A stretch of 64,000 nt of DNA from Streptomyces sp. TSRI0107 (GCF_001905845.1 NZ_LIVZ01000002.1:558001-622000), one strand, 5' to 3'; shown: positions 23,888-33,118, counted from the stretch's first letter. Translations and numbers: made by a program. The notes: a model not told the origin generated them from the sequence alone.

Positions 23888-24943
23888 ATGCCCGAACTGC
23901 GTGTCGTGGCCGTCTCCAATGACGGCACACGGCTGGTGCTGAAGGCTGCGGACAGCACGGAGTACACGCTTCCGATCGACGAACGGCTCCGCGCCGCCGT
24001 GCGCGGCGACCGTCCCCGCCTCGGCCAGATCGAGATCGAGGTGGAGAGCCATCTCCGCCCCCGAGACATCCAGGCGCGTATACGCGCAGGTGCGACCGCG
24101 GAAGAGGTCGCCCAGATGGCGGGCATCCCCGTCGACCGCGTACGCCGCTTCGAGGGCCCCGTGCTGGCCGAGCGCGCCTTCATGGCCGAGCGGGCCCGCA
24201 AGACCCCGGTCCGCCGCCCCGGCGAGAACTCCGGCCCGCTGCTCGGCGAGGCCGTACAGGAGCGACTGCTGCTGCGCGGCGCCGAGAAGGACACCGTCCA
24301 GTGGGACTCCTGGCGCCGCGACGACGGCACCTGGGAAGTGCTGCTGGTCTACCGGGTGGCGGGCGAACCGCACTCGGCGAGCTGGACGTACGACCCGCCC
24401 AGGCGGCTCGTCCAGGCCGTCGACGACGAGGCGCGCTCGCTGATCGGCGAGTCCGACGACCTCGGGGCGCCCGAGCCGAGCATGCCGTTCGTCCCGCGGA
24501 TCGCCCGGCTGCCGCGTGACCGCGCGCTGGCGGGCTCCCTCGACCGGGAGCGGGATCGGGACCGCGAGCGGCCGAGTCTGCCCGCGCAGGCGTCCGAGCC
24601 GGCGGAGGAGACCACGGCCACGGCCGAACGGGACTCGCTGACCAGCCTGCTGGAGGCCGTGCCGAGCTTCCGGGGCGACCTGGTGGTTCCGGAGCGGTCC
24701 GCCGAGCCCTCGGAGGAAGACGACGACGAGCCCGTCGCGGAGGAGCCACCCGCGCCCGCCGCATCGGCCGGTTCCGCCTACGCGGACGTCCTCATGCCGC
24801 GCTCCGTGGGCAGCCACCGGGACCGCCTCATCGGCGCCACCGACCGCCAGGCCGAGGCCGACGGCGTCCGCCCGGGCCGCCGGGCGGCCGTCCCCAGCTG
24901 GGACGAGATCGTCTTCGGCACGCGGCGCAAGAAGCAGGAGTAG
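23888..24943 (+). CDS. sepH: cell division protein SepH
   Basis: A 351-residue DUF3071 protein, recognisable as SepH. It starts MPELRVVAVSNDGTRLVLKA. The N-terminal domain (about 1-180) contains a helix-turn-helix-like segment, AGATAEEVAQMAGIPVDRV, and the DUF3071 core (WDSWRRDDGTWEVLLVYRVA, SWTYDPPRRLVQAVDDEARS). From about residue 200 it is disordered and acidic, ending PSWDEIVFGTRRKKQE. SepH binds FtsZ and promotes its polymerisation for Streptomyces division septa. ATG at 23888 follows GGGAGG. Upstream in-frame starts lack a ribosome site. It is monocistronic, ended by the perfect hairpin at 24957. Confidence 0.9.
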   Translation: MPELRVVAVSNDGTRLVLKAADSTEYTLPIDERLRAAVRGDRPRLGQIEIEVESHLRPRDIQARIRAGATAEEVAQMAGIPVDRVRRFEGPVLAERAFMAERARKTPVRRPGENSGPLLGEAVQERLLLRGAEKDTVQWDSWRRDDGTWEVLLVYRVAGEPHSASWTYDPPRRLVQAVDDEARSLIGESDDLGAPEPSMPFVPRIARLPRDRALAGSLDRERDRDRERPSLPAQASEPAEETTATAERDSLTSLLEAVPSFRGDLVVPERSAEPSEEDDDEPVAEEPPAPAASAGSAYADVLMPRSVGSHRDRLIGATDRQAEADGVRPGRRAAVPSWDEIVFGTRRKKQE

Positions 24944-24956
24944 TCGGCCGTACGAC

Positions 24957-24993
24957 GACTTGGCCCGCGCCGGGAAACGACGCGGGCCAAGTC
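24957..24993. terminator. bidirectional terminator
   Basis: GACTTGGCCCGCG (24957-24969) and its exact complement (24981-24993) form a 13-bp stem with an 11-base loop between sepH and the convergent sulfurtransferase gene. Confidence 0.85.
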
Positions 24994-25050
24994 GCGTGCC
25001 TGCCGCAGTCGTAGCCGACTGCGCGGGTCTCTCGACGGGCCCGCGCGCCC

Positions 25051-25899
25051 CTACTGCGGATCCGGCCCCACCGCCACCGGGCGCTCCGGGTCCGAGGACC
25101 ACTCCGACCAGGAACCCACGTACAGGGCCGCCGGGATGCCGGCCACGGCGAGGGCGAGGACCTCGTGCGCGCCCGAGACGCCCGAACCGCAGTACACGCC
25201 GACCTCCGTGTCCTCGGCGGCGCCCAAGGCCTTGAAGCGGGCCCGCAGTTCCTCGGCGGGGAGGAAGCGGCCGTCGGGGGTGACGTTCTCGGTCGTCGGG
25301 GCCGAGATCGCGCCCGGGATGTGGCCGCCGACCCGGTCGATGGGCTCCACGTCACCCCGGTACCGCTCCCCCGCGCGGGCGTCGAACAGCACTCCGGAAC
25401 GGGCCAGCGCGGCGGCGCCGTCGGCGTCCAGCAGTCCCGCGCCCGGAACCGGCTGGAAATCGCCCTCCGCGGGGCTCGGGATCTCCTGGGACAGCGGCCC
25501 CTCCCAGGACGGCAACCCCCCGTCGAGGACCCGCACGTCCGGGTGACCCGTCCAGCGCAGCATCCACCAGGCGCGGGCCGCCGCCCAGCCCTGCCCGCCG
25601 TCGTACACGACGACCGGCGTCCCGGACGACACGCCCGCGCGGCGCATCACGGCGCCGAACTCCGCCACGCCGGGCAGCGGATGACGACCGCGCTCCCCCG
25701 CCTTTCCGGCCAACTCCCGGTCCAGATCGACGAAGACGGCTCCGGGGATGTGCCCGGCCGCGTATTCCGCCCGGCCGTCGAAGGGCGGCTCGCCGGCCGC
25801 CTTGGCCAGGCTCAGCTGCCAGCGGACGTCGAGCAGGACCGGCGGGTTCTCCCCCGCCAGGGCGTTCGCGAGTTCGGATGCGGAGATGATGGCGTTCAT
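25051..25899 (-). CDS. sseA: thiosulfate/3-mercaptopyruvate sulfurtransferase
   Basis: A 282-residue tandem rhodanese. The N-terminal inactive rhodanese domain (about 1-140) has VLLDVRW and the interdomain DGGLPSWEGPLS. The C-terminal catalytic domain carries the active-site loop VYCGSGVSGAHE, whose Cys accepts sulfane sulfur. The loop CGSGVS is closer to mercaptopyruvate than to classic thiosulfate enzymes. Start ATG at 25899 (MNAIISASELAN). An ATG three codons upstream is also possible. Transcribed toward sepH. Role: sulfur transfer and cyanide or cysteine catabolism by family. Confidence 0.88.
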   Translation of the reverse strand: MNAIISASELANALAGENPPVLLDVRWQLSLAKAAGEPPFDGRAEYAAGHIPGAVFVDLDRELAGKAGERGRHPLPGVAEFGAVMRRAGVSSGTPVVVYDGGQGWAAARAWWMLRWTGHPDVRVLDGGLPSWEGPLSQEIPSPAEGDFQPVPGAGLLDADGAAALARSGVLFDARAGERYRGDVEPIDRVGGHIPGAISAPTTENVTPDGRFLPAEELRARFKALGAAEDTEVGVYCGSGVSGAHEVLALAVAGIPAALYVGSWSEWSSDPERPVAVGPDPQ

Positions 25900-26205
25900 G
25901 GGGACCATCCTGGCGCACGGGGTGGCCGCGGCGCCCATGTCCGGCTACTCTGCTCCGCCAAGCAGGACCGATCACGAGGCGTACGCGATCGGGCACGTGC
26001 AGTACAGCCCCGGGTGCCACCGATCGACATCCGTGGGCCATCCTCCCGAAAGGGACGGGAAGCGCAGATCGGGCATTCTCCGGTGACCGGACGAGATGCG
26101 GCGGCGCGCCCGGAGCGCGTGACAGCGCCGGTGGTGCGAGCATCGGCACGGGGTCCGGAGAGCGGAAGCGACGCGGCGCCGCGAGGGGCCGAGGAGAGAG
26201 TGACG
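25900..26205. other. divergent promoter region
   Basis: About 306 bases between the sulfurtransferase and VOC genes. I see no gene, repeat or strong hairpin. The plus-strand frame through it is GC-rich noise lacking a ribosome site. Confidence 0.4.
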
Positions 26206-27006
26206 ATGACCGAGGCACGGGGGTCGGAGGGCCGGCACGGTGAACACGCCCGGTACGCGCCGGGCACGCCCTGCTGGGTGAGTCTGATGGGGCACGGGCT
26301 GGCCGCGACCCAGGAGTTCTACGGATCGCTGTTCGGCTGGGAGTTCCGCCCCGGCCCCCAGCAGCTCGGCCCCTATGTGCGGGCGCTGCTGGACGGCCGC
26401 GAGGTGGCGGGCATCGGGCAGCTGCCGCCCGACCGGCACTTCCCCGTCGCCTGGACGCCCTACTTCGCCTCCGCGGACGCGGACCGGACGGCCGACACCG
26501 CGCGGCTGTGCGGCGGGACCATCGGCGTGGGACCGCTGGACGCGGCCGAGGCCGGGCGGATGGCGATCGGCTCCGACCCCTCGGGGGCCGTCTTCGGGAT
26601 CTGGCAGGCGGCGGAACACCTCGGCACGGCCGTCACCGGGGTGCCGGGCACACCCCTGTGGAACGAACTGCTGACCTTCGAGTCCGCGACCGTGGCCAAG
26701 TTCTACGAGACCGTCTTCGGTTACGAGGAGGAGCCGGTGGTCTCCGCCGACTTCGACTACGTGACGCTCCACGCCGACGGCCGCCCGGTCGCCGGCATCC
26801 GCGGCATGGGCCACGCGCTGCCCCGGGACCGGGGCCCGCACTGGCTGACGTACTTCGAAGTGGCCGACACCGACGCGGCGCTCGCCCGCCTCGTCGAGCT
26901 GGGCGGACACATCCTCGCCCCGGCCGAGGACGGCGACCGCGGCCGCGTGGCGACCGTCAGCGACCCCGAGGGCGCCCGTTTCTGCCTGCTCCAGCGACCG
27001 AGCTGA
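26206..27006 (+). CDS. two-domain VOC (glyoxalase-like) protein
   Basis: A 266-residue protein with two tandem vicinal-oxygen-chelate domains: about residues 18-133 (GTPCWVSLMGHGLAATQEFY, then SDPSGAVFGIWQ) and 145-266 (WNELLTFESATVAKFYETVF, then SDPEGARFCLLQ). Each domain ends with the typical DPxGA.F strand. Relatives are annotated as glyoxalase/bleomycin-resistance-like or hydroxylase proteins; the substrate is unknown. ATG at 26206 is chosen because GAGGAGAG lies 8 bases upstream. The MITE begins 38 bases after the stop. Confidence 0.82.
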   Translation: MTEARGSEGRHGEHARYAPGTPCWVSLMGHGLAATQEFYGSLFGWEFRPGPQQLGPYVRALLDGREVAGIGQLPPDRHFPVAWTPYFASADADRTADTARLCGGTIGVGPLDAAEAGRMAIGSDPSGAVFGIWQAAEHLGTAVTGVPGTPLWNELLTFESATVAKFYETVFGYEEEPVVSADFDYVTLHADGRPVAGIRGMGHALPRDRGPHWLTYFEVADTDAALARLVELGGHILAPAEDGDRGRVATVSDPEGARFCLLQRPS

Positions 27007-27040
27007 CGCCCGGACCGCCGAGGACGGCCCAGGACGTGTC

Positions 27041-27230
27041 CTAGGCTCTGTCGTTTGGATCAGCCCGGCTGTGAGGGACGGTGCGTCCTGGCCGAGTCGA
27101 GCGGGGTCTGGTGCGTGCAGCTGCAAGGCGGAGGAGGGAGTCGACGCGGCGCGTCGGCGACTGATGACAACGCGGCAGATGTGCGTGCCAGACCCTGCGA
27201 CGCCGGGATGATCCAAACGAGAGGGCCTAG
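27041..27230. mobile_element. 182-bp MITE with CTAG target duplication
   Basis: Terminal inverted repeats of about 25 bp bound the element at 27045-27226. The left end begins GCTCTGTCGTTTGGATCA. The complement of the right end begins GCCCTCTCGTTTGGATCA. Over 25 positions 22 match. Direct CTAG duplications flank it (27041-27044 and 27227-27230). There is no transposase frame inside, so it must be mobilised in trans. CTAG duplication is typical of IS5-type elements. The right CTAG contains the TAG stop of the thymidine kinase gene. Confidence 0.85.
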
Positions 27231-27874
27231 GCGGGTGCGACCGGCAGGACGTCCGGGGACAGGGCCGCCGCGTGGGCGCTGGCCGCGGTCATGCGGCGGC
27301 GGTGGTGCCGGCGGCACAGCACCTCGTAGCCCACGGCCTCCGCCTGGTTGACGTCGCCGACGACCACCTGGGCGCCCTCGACGACCATCTCGCCGCCGAT
27401 CGTGCGGGCGTTGTGGGTGGCGCGGGCGCCGCACCAGCACAGGGCCTCGACCTGGAGCACCTCGACCCGGTCGGCCAGCTCCACCAGGCGCTGGGAGCCG
27501 GGGAAGAGCTTGGTGCGGAAGTCGGTGGTGATGCCGAAGGCGTAGACGTCCAGCCCCAGGTCGTCGACCACGCGCGCGAGCTGGTCGATCTGCTCGGGGG
27601 CGAGGAACTGGGCCTCGTCCGCGATCACGTAGTCCGCGCGGCCGCCGTGCGAGAGGTGGTCGACGAGGTAGGCGTAGAGGTCCATGCCGTCCTCGACCTC
27701 GACCGCGTCGGTGACCAGGCCGAGCCGCGAGGACAGCTTGCCCTCGCCCGCGCGGTCGTCGCGGGTGAGGATCATGCCCTGCAGGCCCCGCGCGGAGCGG
27801 TTGTGCTCGATCTGGAGAGCCAGCGTCGACTTCCCGCAGTCCATCGTTCCGGAGAAGAACACCAGCTCGGGCAT
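27227..27874 (-). CDS. tdk: thymidine kinase
   Basis: A 215-residue type II thymidine kinase (ATP + thymidine to dTMP). Walker A is FFSGTMDCGKST (residues 6-17). The Walker B region is YVIADEAQFLAPEQ, with a lasso/zinc region holding cysteines in EALCWCGARATHNAR and later YEVLCRRHH. ATG at 27874. The final codons read to a TAG that lies in the CTAG target duplicate of the adjacent MITE, so the reading frame is intact. The Ala-rich C-terminal 20 residues are typical of Streptomyces homologues. It is the last gene of the DUF5998-phosphatase-tdk unit. Complementary to dut in thymidylate supply. Confidence 0.93.
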   Translation of the reverse strand: MPELVFFSGTMDCGKSTLALQIEHNRSARGLQGMILTRDDRAGEGKLSSRLGLVTDAVEVEDGMDLYAYLVDHLSHGGRADYVIADEAQFLAPEQIDQLARVVDDLGLDVYAFGITTDFRTKLFPGSQRLVELADRVEVLQVEALCWCGARATHNARTIGGEMVVEGAQVVVGDVNQAEAVGYEVLCRRHHRRRMTAASAHAAALSPDVLPVAPA

Positions 27875-27939
27875 GGGGGGTTGAGCACCTTTCGGCGGAG
27901 TCGTCATGGTGTGCGTTGTGCGGGTCGGCGCCGCGGCGC

Positions 27940-29136
27940 TCAGGTGCGTACTTCGAGCAGCGGAACCAGTTGCTCGGCCGGGGTCATCGAGCCGTGGTTG
28001 CCGACCATCGCCGACTCCTTGGGTTCCCGCTCGGAGGCGATGATCAGAACATCGTCCCGCGCGGCGGCGACGACGTCGCCGATGCGCGCGTACACCCGCT
28101 CCTCGACCCGCGGCCCGAACCAGCCCGCCGCGATCGCCTCGTCCCGCGAGGCCACCCAGAACTGCTCGCCGAGGACTTCCCGCCAGCAGGTCAGCACGTC
28201 GTCCTCGGCGCCCGGCACCGCGTACACGTGGCGGGCCCGGCCCTCGCCGCCCAGCAGGGCGACCCCGGCGCGCAGCTCCCAGTCCTCGTCGAAGTCGATG
28301 CGGTGCTGCTCGTCGAAGGGCACGTCGACCATGCCGTGGTCGGCGGTGACGTAGAGCGCGCTGCGCGGCGGCAGCTGCTCGGCCAGCCGCTGGACCAGCC
28401 GGTCGACGTACATCAGCTGGCCGCGCCAGGTGTCGGAGTCGACGCCGAAGCGGTGGCCGGCGCCGTCGACCTCGGCGTAGTACGTGTAGACGAGGCTGCG
28501 GTCGCCGGCGGCCAGCTGTTCGGCCGCGAGGTCCATGCGGTCCTCGCCGGACAGCCGCCCGTGGAAGGTGCCGCCGCTGAGCGCGACCTTGGTCAGCGGG
28601 GTGCTGGCGAAGGCCGGGGAGGACACCTGGGCGGCGTGCACCCCGGCGCGGTCGGCGAGCTGGAAGACGGTGGGGTACGGCTGCCAGGCGCCGGGCTCGG
28701 TCCACGGCTGCCAGCGCAGCTGGTTCATCAGCTGGCCGGTGGCGGGATCGCGCACGGTGTAGCCGGGCAGGCCGTGGGCGCCGGGCGGCAGGCCGGTGCC
28801 GACGGAGGCCAGCGAGGTGGCGGTGGTCGCCGGGTAGCCGGTGGTCAGGGGGCGGCCGGTGCCGCCGCGGGAACTGGCGATCAGCGAGGTCAGGAAGGGC
28901 GCCTCGTCGGGGTGCGCCTTCAGCTGCTCCCAGCCGAGTCCGTCGATCAGGAACACGCAGTTCCGGTCGGCGGGGGTCAGCTCCGGGATGGCGGCGGTCG
29001 TGCCGGGCACGCCCATGCCGGCGGCGAGCGTGGGCAGCAGGTCGGCGAGCGAGCCGGTGCCGTACTCGGGCAGGGGGGCGGAGTCTACGGCGAGGGGTTC
29101 CGGGTGGGGGCCCCACGCGGTGGGCGGCTGCACCAT
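27940..29136 (-). CDS. alkaline phosphatase superfamily (NPP-like) protein
   Basis: A 398-residue metal-dependent phosphodiesterase/pyrophosphatase-fold protein. Metal ligand Asp is in CVFLIDGLGWEQL and the nucleophile Thr is in GYPATTATSLASVGTG. Later ligands are in YYAEVDGAGHRFG, YVTADHGMVDVP and SAMVGNHGSMTPAE. No signal peptide is evident, so it probably acts in the cytoplasm, unlike many NPPs. Substrate unknown. Its ATG shares one base with the stop of the upstream DUF5998 gene (TGATG), giving translational coupling. Confidence 0.82.
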   Translation of the reverse strand: MVQPPTAWGPHPEPLAVDSAPLPEYGTGSLADLLPTLAAGMGVPGTTAAIPELTPADRNCVFLIDGLGWEQLKAHPDEAPFLTSLIASSRGGTGRPLTTGYPATTATSLASVGTGLPPGAHGLPGYTVRDPATGQLMNQLRWQPWTEPGAWQPYPTVFQLADRAGVHAAQVSSPAFASTPLTKVALSGGTFHGRLSGEDRMDLAAEQLAAGDRSLVYTYYAEVDGAGHRFGVDSDTWRGQLMYVDRLVQRLAEQLPPRSALYVTADHGMVDVPFDEQHRIDFDEDWELRAGVALLGGEGRARHVYAVPGAEDDVLTCWREVLGEQFWVASRDEAIAAGWFGPRVEERVYARIGDVVAAARDDVLIIASEREPKESAMVGNHGSMTPAEQLVPLLEVRT

Positions 29137-29723
29137 CAGCGGGTCGGGTCCGCGGTCGCCTCGGAGATGGCCTGGGCGAAGACGAGCGCCTGGCGCACCG
29201 TCTCCGGGCCGTCCCCGGCCTCGCTGACGCGCAGGCTGAGGTCGTCCGCCGTGGAGCTGCCGGTGTAGCCGTGGTCGGCCTCGCAGTTGGGGTCGCCGCA
29301 GGCGGCGGGCTCCAGGTCGATGCGGGAGACGGCGCCCCAGCCGATGGTCAGCACGATCTCGCGCGGCAGGGTGCCCGGCGTGTACGACTCCGGGTTGGCG
29401 ACGACCCGGCTGACCACGACCGACGAGATCCGGCCGAGCTTCACGGACTCCGTGGAGGTGGTCGCGTAGGGCGTCGGGGAGGTGTTGTCGGCGGCCTGCT
29501 CGTCGGTGTGGCTGACGATGAAGCGGGTATCGGTGAGGACCAGCACGGTCACGTGCCGGCGGACCTCGTTCTGGTCGAACGTCGTCTCCTGGTGGACCAG
29601 GTACGACCGGATGGGCTCGCCGCCCACGGCGGCCTCCACCGCCTCGGCCACGAGGGCCGGGTAGTAGCCGCTGCGCTCGATCGCCGCACGCAGCCCCTGG
29701 GTCGTCGTACTGGTCTTGGCCAT
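29136..29723 (-). CDS. DUF5998 family protein
   Basis: A 195-residue soluble actinobacterial protein, MAKTSTTTQGLRAAIERSGY at the start. The core is beta-rich (HVTVLVLTDTRFIVSHTDE, SVKLGRISSVVVSRVVANPE, IVLTIGWGAVSRIDLEPA), with a CGDPNCEADHGY segment and a C-terminal helix. The strand pattern resembles PH-like domains. No active site is visible and the function is unknown. First gene of an operon with the phosphatase-superfamily protein and thymidine kinase. Confidence 0.75.
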   Translation of the reverse strand: MAKTSTTTQGLRAAIERSGYYPALVAEAVEAAVGGEPIRSYLVHQETTFDQNEVRRHVTVLVLTDTRFIVSHTDEQAADNTSPTPYATTSTESVKLGRISSVVVSRVVANPESYTPGTLPREIVLTIGWGAVSRIDLEPAACGDPNCEADHGYTGSSTADDLSLRVSEAGDGPETVRQALVFAQAISEATADPTR

Positions 29724-29794
29724 GCCGTCCATCCTACGGGGGCGCACTGACTGCGAGGCACCGCTCGGCGCCCTCCGCCCGGGTCGGAAACGTC

Positions 29795-32605
29795 TCAGTA
29801 GGCGGGGAGCGTGCGAGGGCCCAGGTCGTCGCGGGCGGGCGGCGGGGCCAGCCGTACGGAGGCGCCGAGCACGCTCACGCCCTGGGTGGCGACCACGACG
29901 GGCTCGAGGGTGACCGCGACCACCTCGGGGTGGTCGTCGACCAGCCGGGAGACGCGCAGCAGCAGCTCCTCCAGGGCCGGGGTGTCGACGGGGGCGGAGC
30001 CGCGCCAGCCGAACAGCAGCGGTGCCGTGCGGATGGACCGGACCAGGGTGGTCGCCTCGCGGTCGGTGACCGGGATCAGCCGGTGCGCCATGTCGCCGAG
30101 CAGCTGGGAGGGCGCCCCGGCGAGGCCGAAGGAGAGCACCGCTCCGGCGGCGGGGTCGATCACGGCGCGTACGACGGTGTCCACCCCGCGCGGTGCCATG
30201 CCCTGCACCACCGGGCGCAGCGCCTCCGGCCTGCCGAACAGTTCGGTCAACTCGGTGTACGCGCGCCGCAGTTGTTCCTCGTCCGCGAGGTCGAGGCGTA
30301 CGCCGCCGAGGTCCGCGCGGTGCCGCAGGTGCGGGGCGGTGGCCTTGAGGGCGACCGGGTAGCCGAGGGCGCGGGCGGCGGCGACGGCGTCCTCGGGGGT
30401 GGGGGCGGGGAGGGCGCGGCGCACCTGGATGCCGTAGCGGCCCAGCAGCTCGCAGGTCTCCTCGGTGCCGAGGGTGAGGCCCTGCCCGCGTGAGAGGAGG
30501 CCGTCGATCAGCCGGGCGGCGCCCTTCTCGTCGATGTCCTCGTACTCCGGCACCTTGCCGGGGTCGGCGGCCTCGCGTCGCCACTGCGCGTACTTCACGG
30601 CCTCGGCGAGGGCGCGGACCGCGCGTTCGGCGGCGGGGTAGGCGGGGATGAGGCGGGTGCCTGCGGGGGCGTCGGCCGCGGGGGCCGGTTCCGGTCCCGT
30701 GTCGGGTGCCGCGGTGTCCGTCGTCGCGGCACGCGCGCGGGGCGCGGTGCTCGCGGCGGCCGAGAGGGCTTCCGCGAGTCCGCCCAGTTCGACGTGCACG
30801 ACCAGGACCGGCTTGGACGGGGCCCGCTCGGCCGCCGAGCGCAGCGCCTCGGCGAGCGCCGCGTCCCCGGCGGACTCCTCGCCGATCGCCGGTATCGCCG
30901 TGACCACGACCGCGTCGCACGAGTCGTCGGCCAGGGCGCGGGACAGCGCCGCGCGGAAGTCCTCGGGCGTCGCGGCGGTCGTCAGGTCCAGCGGGGGTGC
31001 GGGCCGCAGGCCCTCCGAGAGGCAGGCGTCGTAGGTCAGCACGCCCAGGGACTCGGAGTTCCCGAGGATCGCCACGCGCGGTCCGCCGGGCAGTGGCTGG
31101 CGGGCGAGCAGCAGTCCGGTGTCCACCAGCTCGGTGATGGTGGACACCCGGATCACGCCGGCCTGCCGGAGCAGCGCGGAGACCGTGGCGGGCGGCAGCC
31201 GGGTGGCGCGGACGGCGTGCCCCTGGGGGGCGGATCCGGCGCCCTGGACGACGACGAGGGGCTTCGCCGCCGCCGTACGGCGGGCCAGGCGGGTGAACTT
31301 GCGGGGGTTGCCGATCGACTCCAGGTACATCAGGACGACGTCGGTGTCCGGGTCGTCGTACCAGTACTGGAGGACGTCGTTGCCGGACACGTCCGCGCGG
31401 TTGCCGGAGGAGACGAAGGTGGACACGCCGGTGACGCCGGTGACCCCGCCGCCGCGCCGGTGCAGCCGGGAGAGCAGGGCGATGCCGATGGCGCCGGACT
31501 GGGCGAACATGCCGATGCATCCGGGGCGTGGCGGTTCGGGGGCGAGGGAGGCGTTGAGGCGGATCAGCGGGGAGTTGTTGATGACGCCGAAGGCGTTCGG
31601 CCCGATGATCCGCATGCCGTATGCGCGGGCTAGGCGCACCAGGGCCCGCTGGCGCTCGCGCCCCTCGGGGCCGCTCTCGGCGTATCCGGCGGAGAGCACC
31701 ACGAGTCCCTGGACGCCGTGCTCGCCGCACTCGGCGACGACCTCGGGCACGTGCTCGGCGGGGACGGCGACGACCGCGAGGTCCACGGGCCCGTCGATGT
31801 CCCGCACGGAGCGGTACGCCGGCACGCCGTCCAGCTCCTTCACGCCTTCGGGCAGGGCGCGGTTCACGGCGTGGAGCCGCCCGGTGAACCCGGCGTCCCG
31901 GATGTTGCCGAGCACTCCGCGCCCGACCCCGCCGGGGGTGCGGCCGGCGCCGACGACGGCGACCGAGCCGGGGGCGAGCAGCCGCTGCACGGAGCGTGCC
32001 TCGGCGCGCTGTTCGCGCGCGTACTGGACGGCCAGGGAGCGGTCGGTGGGTTCCAGGTCCAGCTCCAAGCGGACGACGCCGTCCTCGAAGCTGCGCTTCT
32101 GGGTGTACCCGGCGTCCGTGAACACCTTGATCATCTTGGTGTTGGCGGGCAGCACCTCGGCGGCGAAGCGGCGGATGCCGCGCTCGCGGGCGACGGCGGC
32201 GATGTGTTCCAGCAGAGCGGAGGCCACGCCGCGGCCCTGGTGGGCGTCCTGCACCAGGAAGGCGACCTCGGCGTCGTCGGCGGGTGCGGAGGCGGGCAGC
32301 CCGTTCCCGCCGATGCGGTCGTAGCGTACGGTGGCGATGAACTCGCCGCCGATCGTGGCCGCGAGTCCCACCCGGTCCACAAAGTCGTGGTGCGTGAAGC
32401 GGTGGACGTCCTTCGCGGACAGACGCGGGTAGGGCGCGAAGAAGCGGTAGTACTTCGACTCGTCCGACACCTGCTCGTAGAAGCTGACCAGGCGCTCGGC
32501 GTCGTCAACGGTGATGGGGCGGACGCGCGCGGTGCCGCCGTCGCGCAGCACCACGTCGGCTTCCCAGTGGGCGGGGTACTCGTGCCGGTCCGACGAGGTC
32601 TGCAT
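29795..32605 (-). CDS. patA: protein lysine acetyltransferase Pat (GNAT + NDP-forming ACS-like)
   Basis: A 936-residue two-part enzyme. GNAT domain at the N terminus (about 10-190), with acetyl-CoA loop VQDAHQGRGVASALLEHIA. It is followed by an ADP-forming acyl-CoA synthetase-like part: CoA-binding domain (about 210-340), ligase domains, then an ATP-grasp domain (about 715-930). The order GNAT first is that of S. lividans SlPatA, opposite to Salmonella Pat. Such enzymes acetylate and silence AMP-forming acyl-CoA synthetases. In IGPNAFGVINNS the usual synthetase HGC-type catalytic residues are not obvious, consistent with a regulatory rather than catalytic synthetase part. ATG at 32605 is chosen at the first residues resembling the family. 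The upstream extension lacks a ribosome site. Confidence 0.88.
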   Translation of the reverse strand: MQTSSDRHEYPAHWEADVVLRDGGTARVRPITVDDAERLVSFYEQVSDESKYYRFFAPYPRLSAKDVHRFTHHDFVDRVGLAATIGGEFIATVRYDRIGGNGLPASAPADDAEVAFLVQDAHQGRGVASALLEHIAAVARERGIRRFAAEVLPANTKMIKVFTDAGYTQKRSFEDGVVRLELDLEPTDRSLAVQYAREQRAEARSVQRLLAPGSVAVVGAGRTPGGVGRGVLGNIRDAGFTGRLHAVNRALPEGVKELDGVPAYRSVRDIDGPVDLAVVAVPAEHVPEVVAECGEHGVQGLVVLSAGYAESGPEGRERQRALVRLARAYGMRIIGPNAFGVINNSPLIRLNASLAPEPPRPGCIGMFAQSGAIGIALLSRLHRRGGGVTGVTGVSTFVSSGNRADVSGNDVLQYWYDDPDTDVVLMYLESIGNPRKFTRLARRTAAAKPLVVVQGAGSAPQGHAVRATRLPPATVSALLRQAGVIRVSTITELVDTGLLLARQPLPGGPRVAILGNSESLGVLTYDACLSEGLRPAPPLDLTTAATPEDFRAALSRALADDSCDAVVVTAIPAIGEESAGDAALAEALRSAAERAPSKPVLVVHVELGGLAEALSAAASTAPRARAATTDTAAPDTGPEPAPAADAPAGTRLIPAYPAAERAVRALAEAVKYAQWRREAADPGKVPEYEDIDEKGAARLIDGLLSRGQGLTLGTEETCELLGRYGIQVRRALPAPTPEDAVAAARALGYPVALKATAPHLRHRADLGGVRLDLADEEQLRRAYTELTELFGRPEALRPVVQGMAPRGVDTVVRAVIDPAAGAVLSFGLAGAPSQLLGDMAHRLIPVTDREATTLVRSIRTAPLLFGWRGSAPVDTPALEELLLRVSRLVDDHPEVVAVTLEPVVVATQGVSVLGASVRLAPPPARDDLGPRTLPAY

Positions 32606-32782
32606 GGGCCCCAGAGTACGGCTCGCGTCCGGCAACGGCGCGGGGCAGTCTGTGAAGGACGGAGTACGGACCGAGGCCGCGGTCCGGCGACACCCGAAGG
32701 ACGGGACACAGGACCGTCCGGGCACGCTTCACGATGTGGGAAACTGGTCTAGACAACCTGAACACCTGAAGGGCAGCAACAC

Positions 32783-33064
32783 ATGGCTGAGCGCCGCGTC
32801 AACGTCGGCTGGGCCGAGGGCCTCCACGCCCGCCCCGCCTCCATCTTCGTCCGAGCCGCCACGGCCGCAGGCGTCCCGGTGACGATCGCCAAGGCTGACG
32901 GCAACCCCGTCAACGCGGCCTCCATGCTGGCCGTCCTCGGCCTGGGCGCCCAGGGCGGCGAGGAGATCGTCCTCGCCTCCGACGCCGAGGGCGCGGACAT
33001 CGCTCTCGACCGCCTGGCCAAGCTGGTCTCCGAGGGCCTCGAGGAGCTTCCCGAGACCGTCTGA
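32783..33064 (+). CDS. ptsH: phosphocarrier protein HPr
   Basis: A 93-residue HPr of the phosphotransferase sugar-uptake system. The active His15 is in GLHARPAS and the regulatory-type Ser47 in NAASMLAVLGLG. Length and both motifs are standard. ATG at 32783, with a GAAGGG-type site upstream. Monogenic: no ptsI or crr is adjacent, as is usual in Streptomyces. It receives phosphate from EI and passes it to EIIA components. It ends at a hairpin before the convergent GntR gene. Confidence 0.96.
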   Translation: MAERRVNVGWAEGLHARPASIFVRAATAAGVPVTIAKADGNPVNAASMLAVLGLGAQGGEEIVLASDAEGADIALDRLAKLVSEGLEELPETV

Positions 33065-33085
33065 CGCTCGCGCGCCGGTCACCCG

Positions 33086-33118
33086 AAGCCGCGTCGCCCT
33101 TTCCGGGCGGCGCGGTTT
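33086..33118. terminator. terminator after ptsH
   Basis: AAGCCGCGTCGCCC (33086-33099) pairs with 33105-33118 in 12 of 14 positions with a five-base loop, followed by a short T-rich tract (CGCTTTT). It resembles a classical intrinsic terminator. Confidence 0.75.

Noticed and set aside
29136..31730. 864-codon minus frame ending as the DUF5998 protein
   Set aside because: The region right of 29723 is patA in the wrong frame (Arg/Pro-rich). Only the DUF5998 part is real.
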